Of a stretch of DNA of 64,000 nt, positions 61,958 to 64,000 are shown one piece after another. The position numbers were made by a program, and so were the translations under genes. The notes beneath the pieces were generated by a model that was given only the letters and a program-made list of their open reading frames with translations, did no database searches and was not told where the DNA came from. The DNA is from Chitinophaga sedimenti. Lineage in GTDB: Bacteria > Bacteroidota > Bacteroidia > Chitinophagales > Chitinophagaceae. Location: the NCBI RefSeq assembly GCF_023156195.1, contig NZ_JAKUKA010000001.1:5146001-5210000 (forward strand), read 5' to 3'. The stretch's first letter is position 1; every line of letters starts with the position of its first letter.

Positions 61958-62554
61958 ATGCGTATCAATTACAAGCAAGCATTAGTAACAGCATCTGCAG
62001 CAGTAGTCATCCTCGTGGCCTGTGGCAAAGACGATGAAAAACCAGCCATTAAAAATACCGGTGTTATGATCACCGACCTGGCAGCGGACACCGCGGCAGC
62101 CACCGGTGCGGGCGCTAAAGCCCCACGTTACTTTACCTTTGCAACCAAATTAATTTCCGCGGCCGATACCGGTAAATGGGATATTTCCTTCACCGGCACC
62201 TATAACGGCGACGTAACCGCTAAAAACGGCAAGATCGCATTTGTAGACTCTTCTTTTGATGCACTGACTACCGTGCCGAATGATACGGCGTTTAAATATT
62301 CGGCGTTCGGCATCAACGCCTTTATGGGTAGCGTGGGTTGGTACAACTACGATATGACCACACATATCCTGACCGCATTACCTAACCGCACAATGGTATT
62401 TAAAAACAATACCGGCCAGTATGTAAAACTGCAAATGATCTCTTTGTACAAAGGAAACCCGGTTGCGCCCACCAGGCAAACACCTGCGCCTTACCTGACG
62501 TTCCAATACTTTGTACAAACGAACGGCAGCAAAAACCTGGCAACAGTAAAATAA
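61958..62554 (+). CDS. hmuY: HmuY-family haem-binding lipoprotein
   Basis: 198 residues, intact. Lipoprotein signal MRINYKQALVTASAAVVILV ending ACGKDD. HmuY fold: YFTFATKLISAADTGKWDIS, NGKIAFVDSSFDALTTVPND, MVFKNNTGQYVKLQMISLYK, YLTFQYFVQTNGS. In Porphyromonas HmuY is a surface haemophore that hands haem to HmuR; the receptor lies 32 bp upstream here. Met-rich patches (FMGS, YDMTT) might coordinate haem, which is inference. Confidence 0.85.
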   Translation: MRINYKQALVTASAAVVILVACGKDDEKPAIKNTGVMITDLAADTAAATGAGAKAPRYFTFATKLISAADTGKWDISFTGTYNGDVTAKNGKIAFVDSSFDALTTVPNDTAFKYSAFGINAFMGSVGWYNYDMTTHILTALPNRTMVFKNNTGQYVKLQMISLYKGNPVAPTRQTPAPYLTFQYFVQTNGSKNLATVK

Positions 62555-62558
62555 ATGC

Positions 62559-62588
62559 AAAAGGCCTTCCGGGTGGAAGGCCTTTTAT
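62559..62588. terminator. Strong bidirectional terminator
   Basis: AAAAGGCCTTCC (62559-62570) pairs perfectly with GGAAGGCCTTTT (62575-62586), loop GGGT. It serves hmuY (+) and the DUF5686 gene (-). Confidence 0.92.
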
Positions 62589-62594
62589 ATGTTT

Positions 62595-64000
62595 TTAGAA
62601 AGATAATTTGAAGCTGCCGAATACCCCGAACGTTCTGTTGTATTCTTCTCCCGGCTTGCGGCTTGGTGCTACCCGCCACACAAAATCAACCCGAAGGAAT
62701 TTTAAGATGTTCTCCACACCGGTGCCTATTTCCAGGTACGGACTGCTCTCCAGTGTTTTAAATGCATAACCGTTGTTCAGGTTCAGTGTTTTATTCTTTT
62801 CAGATAACTTGCCAATTACCCCTTTCGCGGTCCAGAACTGGCGGAATTTAAGTTTGCGCACCAGCGGAATGTAATTGAAAATGCCGCTGCCGATCGTATG
62901 TTCCACGTTGAAGCCCGCATATTCATCACTCAGGAACTCAAACCGGTTCATCATGTTGAAGGCGTACTTGTTGTAATAGTAAATTTCGTTGCCCGGGTGT
63001 ATTTCCAGTAAGGGGTAGGGCAGGGCAGGACCAAATACCTTACCGGCAAACAGGTTGTAGTAAATCGTACCGAGCGCGCCCACCTTCCAGTAGTCGGATA
63101 CGGTGAGCGCAATTTTTTCATAAGAATAATTGCTGCCCGCGATACCCGGAATGCCTACAGAAAAACGGCCTTCTACTACAGGATATTTGCTGCCCAGGCT
63201 GTAACGGTAGTAGTTACCTTCCAGGAACTCTTCACGATACGCGTAACGGAGTTTTAAGGACACTTCTGAGTTGGTTAAAGGCGAGCCGCCGCCTACTTCC
63301 TTCGGATAGTATTCCTTGCCGGGAAGGGGCGCAAAAGGCATGAATTCTTTATGTGTCAATGACAGGTGATGCGAGAAGCCGTTATAGTATTCTTTGTAGA
63401 ACTCCACGCGTTTTTCGTCGATCATCATAAACTTCTGCGGCACACCCTGTTTACGGATGGCGAGTGAGAAGATGTTATCGGTGCCTACCTCATCGTAATA
63501 AGTGGCGCCGTTATCAAGGTCGCGGGTGTAAGAGGCGTACAGGTAGGTACGTGGTGCACGGTCCAGGATCCAGAGGCCGGTCATTTTGCCTTTGAAGCGC
63601 TGGTCGCCAAAGCCGTAAGCCAGGTAGCCATAGAGGTAAATATCCTTGTGCACCTGCGGGGTGGTGCCCAGGTCCAGGCGCATACGGAAACCTTCCAGGC
63701 GGTTCTGGCTGAACAGGTACCAGTAAGGACCCCATTCCAGCGGGCCGAAAGCCTTATAACCGGTGGCGATGAACTTAATGGTATTGGAATACTTCTGGAA
63801 CAGCGGCATGCGTTGCAGGGTGTCTACCATTTTGTAAATGGCCACTTCGTTTTTAGACAGGGTGTCGTGGCGGGCGCCGCTCCAGTAGTCATCGTCGCGT
63901 TTGCGGGCACTGTCGGCGACAACAATGTTCTGGGGATATTTCTTCCGCTCGTCGAATATATTGGTGGCGGCAGTGTCGTTCACAACGATCTCTTCGTAAC
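62595..64000 (-). CDS. DUF5686-family outer-membrane protein, C-terminal part
   Basis: Partial: the 5-prime end lies beyond the right edge. The frame is open to the window end (Met at 63983 is internal). The visible 460-odd residues are strand-rich and barrel-like (GYLAYGFGDQRFKGKMTGLW, LRYAYREEFLEGNYYRYSLG, RTFGVFGSFKLSF at the end), matching the C-terminal barrel of DUF5686 proteins, which usually begin with a carboxypeptidase-regulatory-like domain. Function unknown. Confidence 0.85.
   Translation of the reverse strand, partial: YEEIVVNDTAATNIFDERKKYPQNIVVADSARKRDDDYWSGARHDTLSKNEVAIYKMVDTLQRMPLFQKYSNTIKFIATGYKAFGPLEWGPYWYLFSQNRLEGFRMRLDLGTTPQVHKDIYLYGYLAYGFGDQRFKGKMTGLWILDRAPRTYLYASYTRDLDNGATYYDEVGTDNIFSLAIRKQGVPQKFMMIDEKRVEFYKEYYNGFSHHLSLTHKEFMPFAPLPGKEYYPKEVGGGSPLTNSEVSLKLRYAYREEFLEGNYYRYSLGSKYPVVEGRFSVGIPGIAGSNYSYEKIALTVSDYWKVGALGTIYYNLFAGKVFGPALPYPLLEIHPGNEIYYYNKYAFNMMNRFEFLSDEYAGFNVEHTIGSGIFNYIPLVRKLKFRQFWTAKGVIGKLSEKNKTLNLNNGYAFKTLESSPYLEIGTGVENILKFLRVDFVWRVAPSRKPGEEYNRTFGVFGSFKLSF

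Overview
The window looks like a chromosomal segment from a Chitinophaga-like member of the Chitinophagaceae (Bacteroidota). The evidence is two SusC/SusD outer-membrane pairs, a PorZ-like type IX secretion protein next to recO, a Bat/MoxR aerotolerance-type operon, a HmuY-type haem locus, DUF4783, DUF5686 and LVIVD-repeat proteins, and TAnnTTTG-like promoter boxes. Most genes are core housekeeping functions. The accessory material is an IS1595-derived gene, the SusCD pairs, the haem locus and several repeat-rich intergenic stretches.

Layout. 0-7 kb: LVIVD-repeat protein, gpmI, then DUF4783-nadC-lipid kinase-SUI1, and birA on the minus strand. 7-14 kb: rsfS-ftsH-LUD protein-lpxH (+) converging on porZ-recO (-). 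14-24 kb: RND/MMPL exporter, IS1595-like gene, SusC/SusD pair and a 0.8 kb gene-free stretch. 24-26.4 kb (-): XRE regulator, VanZ, gcvH, cyclophilin, small unknown protein. 26.6-31.6 kb (+): MoxR, DUF58, BatD-like, VWA, rsgA. 31.5-36.4 kb: two tiny lipoproteins, gamma-carbonic anhydrase, class III aminotransferase, OmpA, DUF937-like protein, prfA. 36.5-45.4 kb: amidohydrolase, MscS, redox-dead thioredoxin-like protein, MerR, M23 peptidase, alaS, double-PDZ protein. 45.5-54.1 kb: aldehyde dehydrogenase, gatB, TlpA-like lipoprotein, second SusD/SusC pair. 54.5-62.6 kb: an EEP-family nuclease, then the haem locus (hmuT-U-V-S, TonB receptor, HmuY). A DUF5686 gene runs off the right edge.

Coding quality. 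More than fifty places show a real gene jumping reading frame, including the essential genes ftsH, alaS, nadC, recO, lpxH and rsgA. Nearly all are net single-base losses. They fall in homopolymers or at CCTGG/CCAGG sites, where typically CCTGG is read as CCGG. This is best explained as uncorrected long-read consensus error, and the CCWGG bias hints at cytosine methylation of that motif. I therefore give each such gene one full-length span and describe the shift; I do not call them pseudogenes.

Most unusual sequence: two intergenic tracts (about 1120-1174 and 44157-44299) built of degenerate direct repeats in strict 11-bp register. Other points of interest are the multi-hairpin region 22970-23744, a 26-bp perfect palindrome behind birA, the IS1595-like protein that has lost catalytic residues, and the haem locus whose ATPase and HmuS frames run together.
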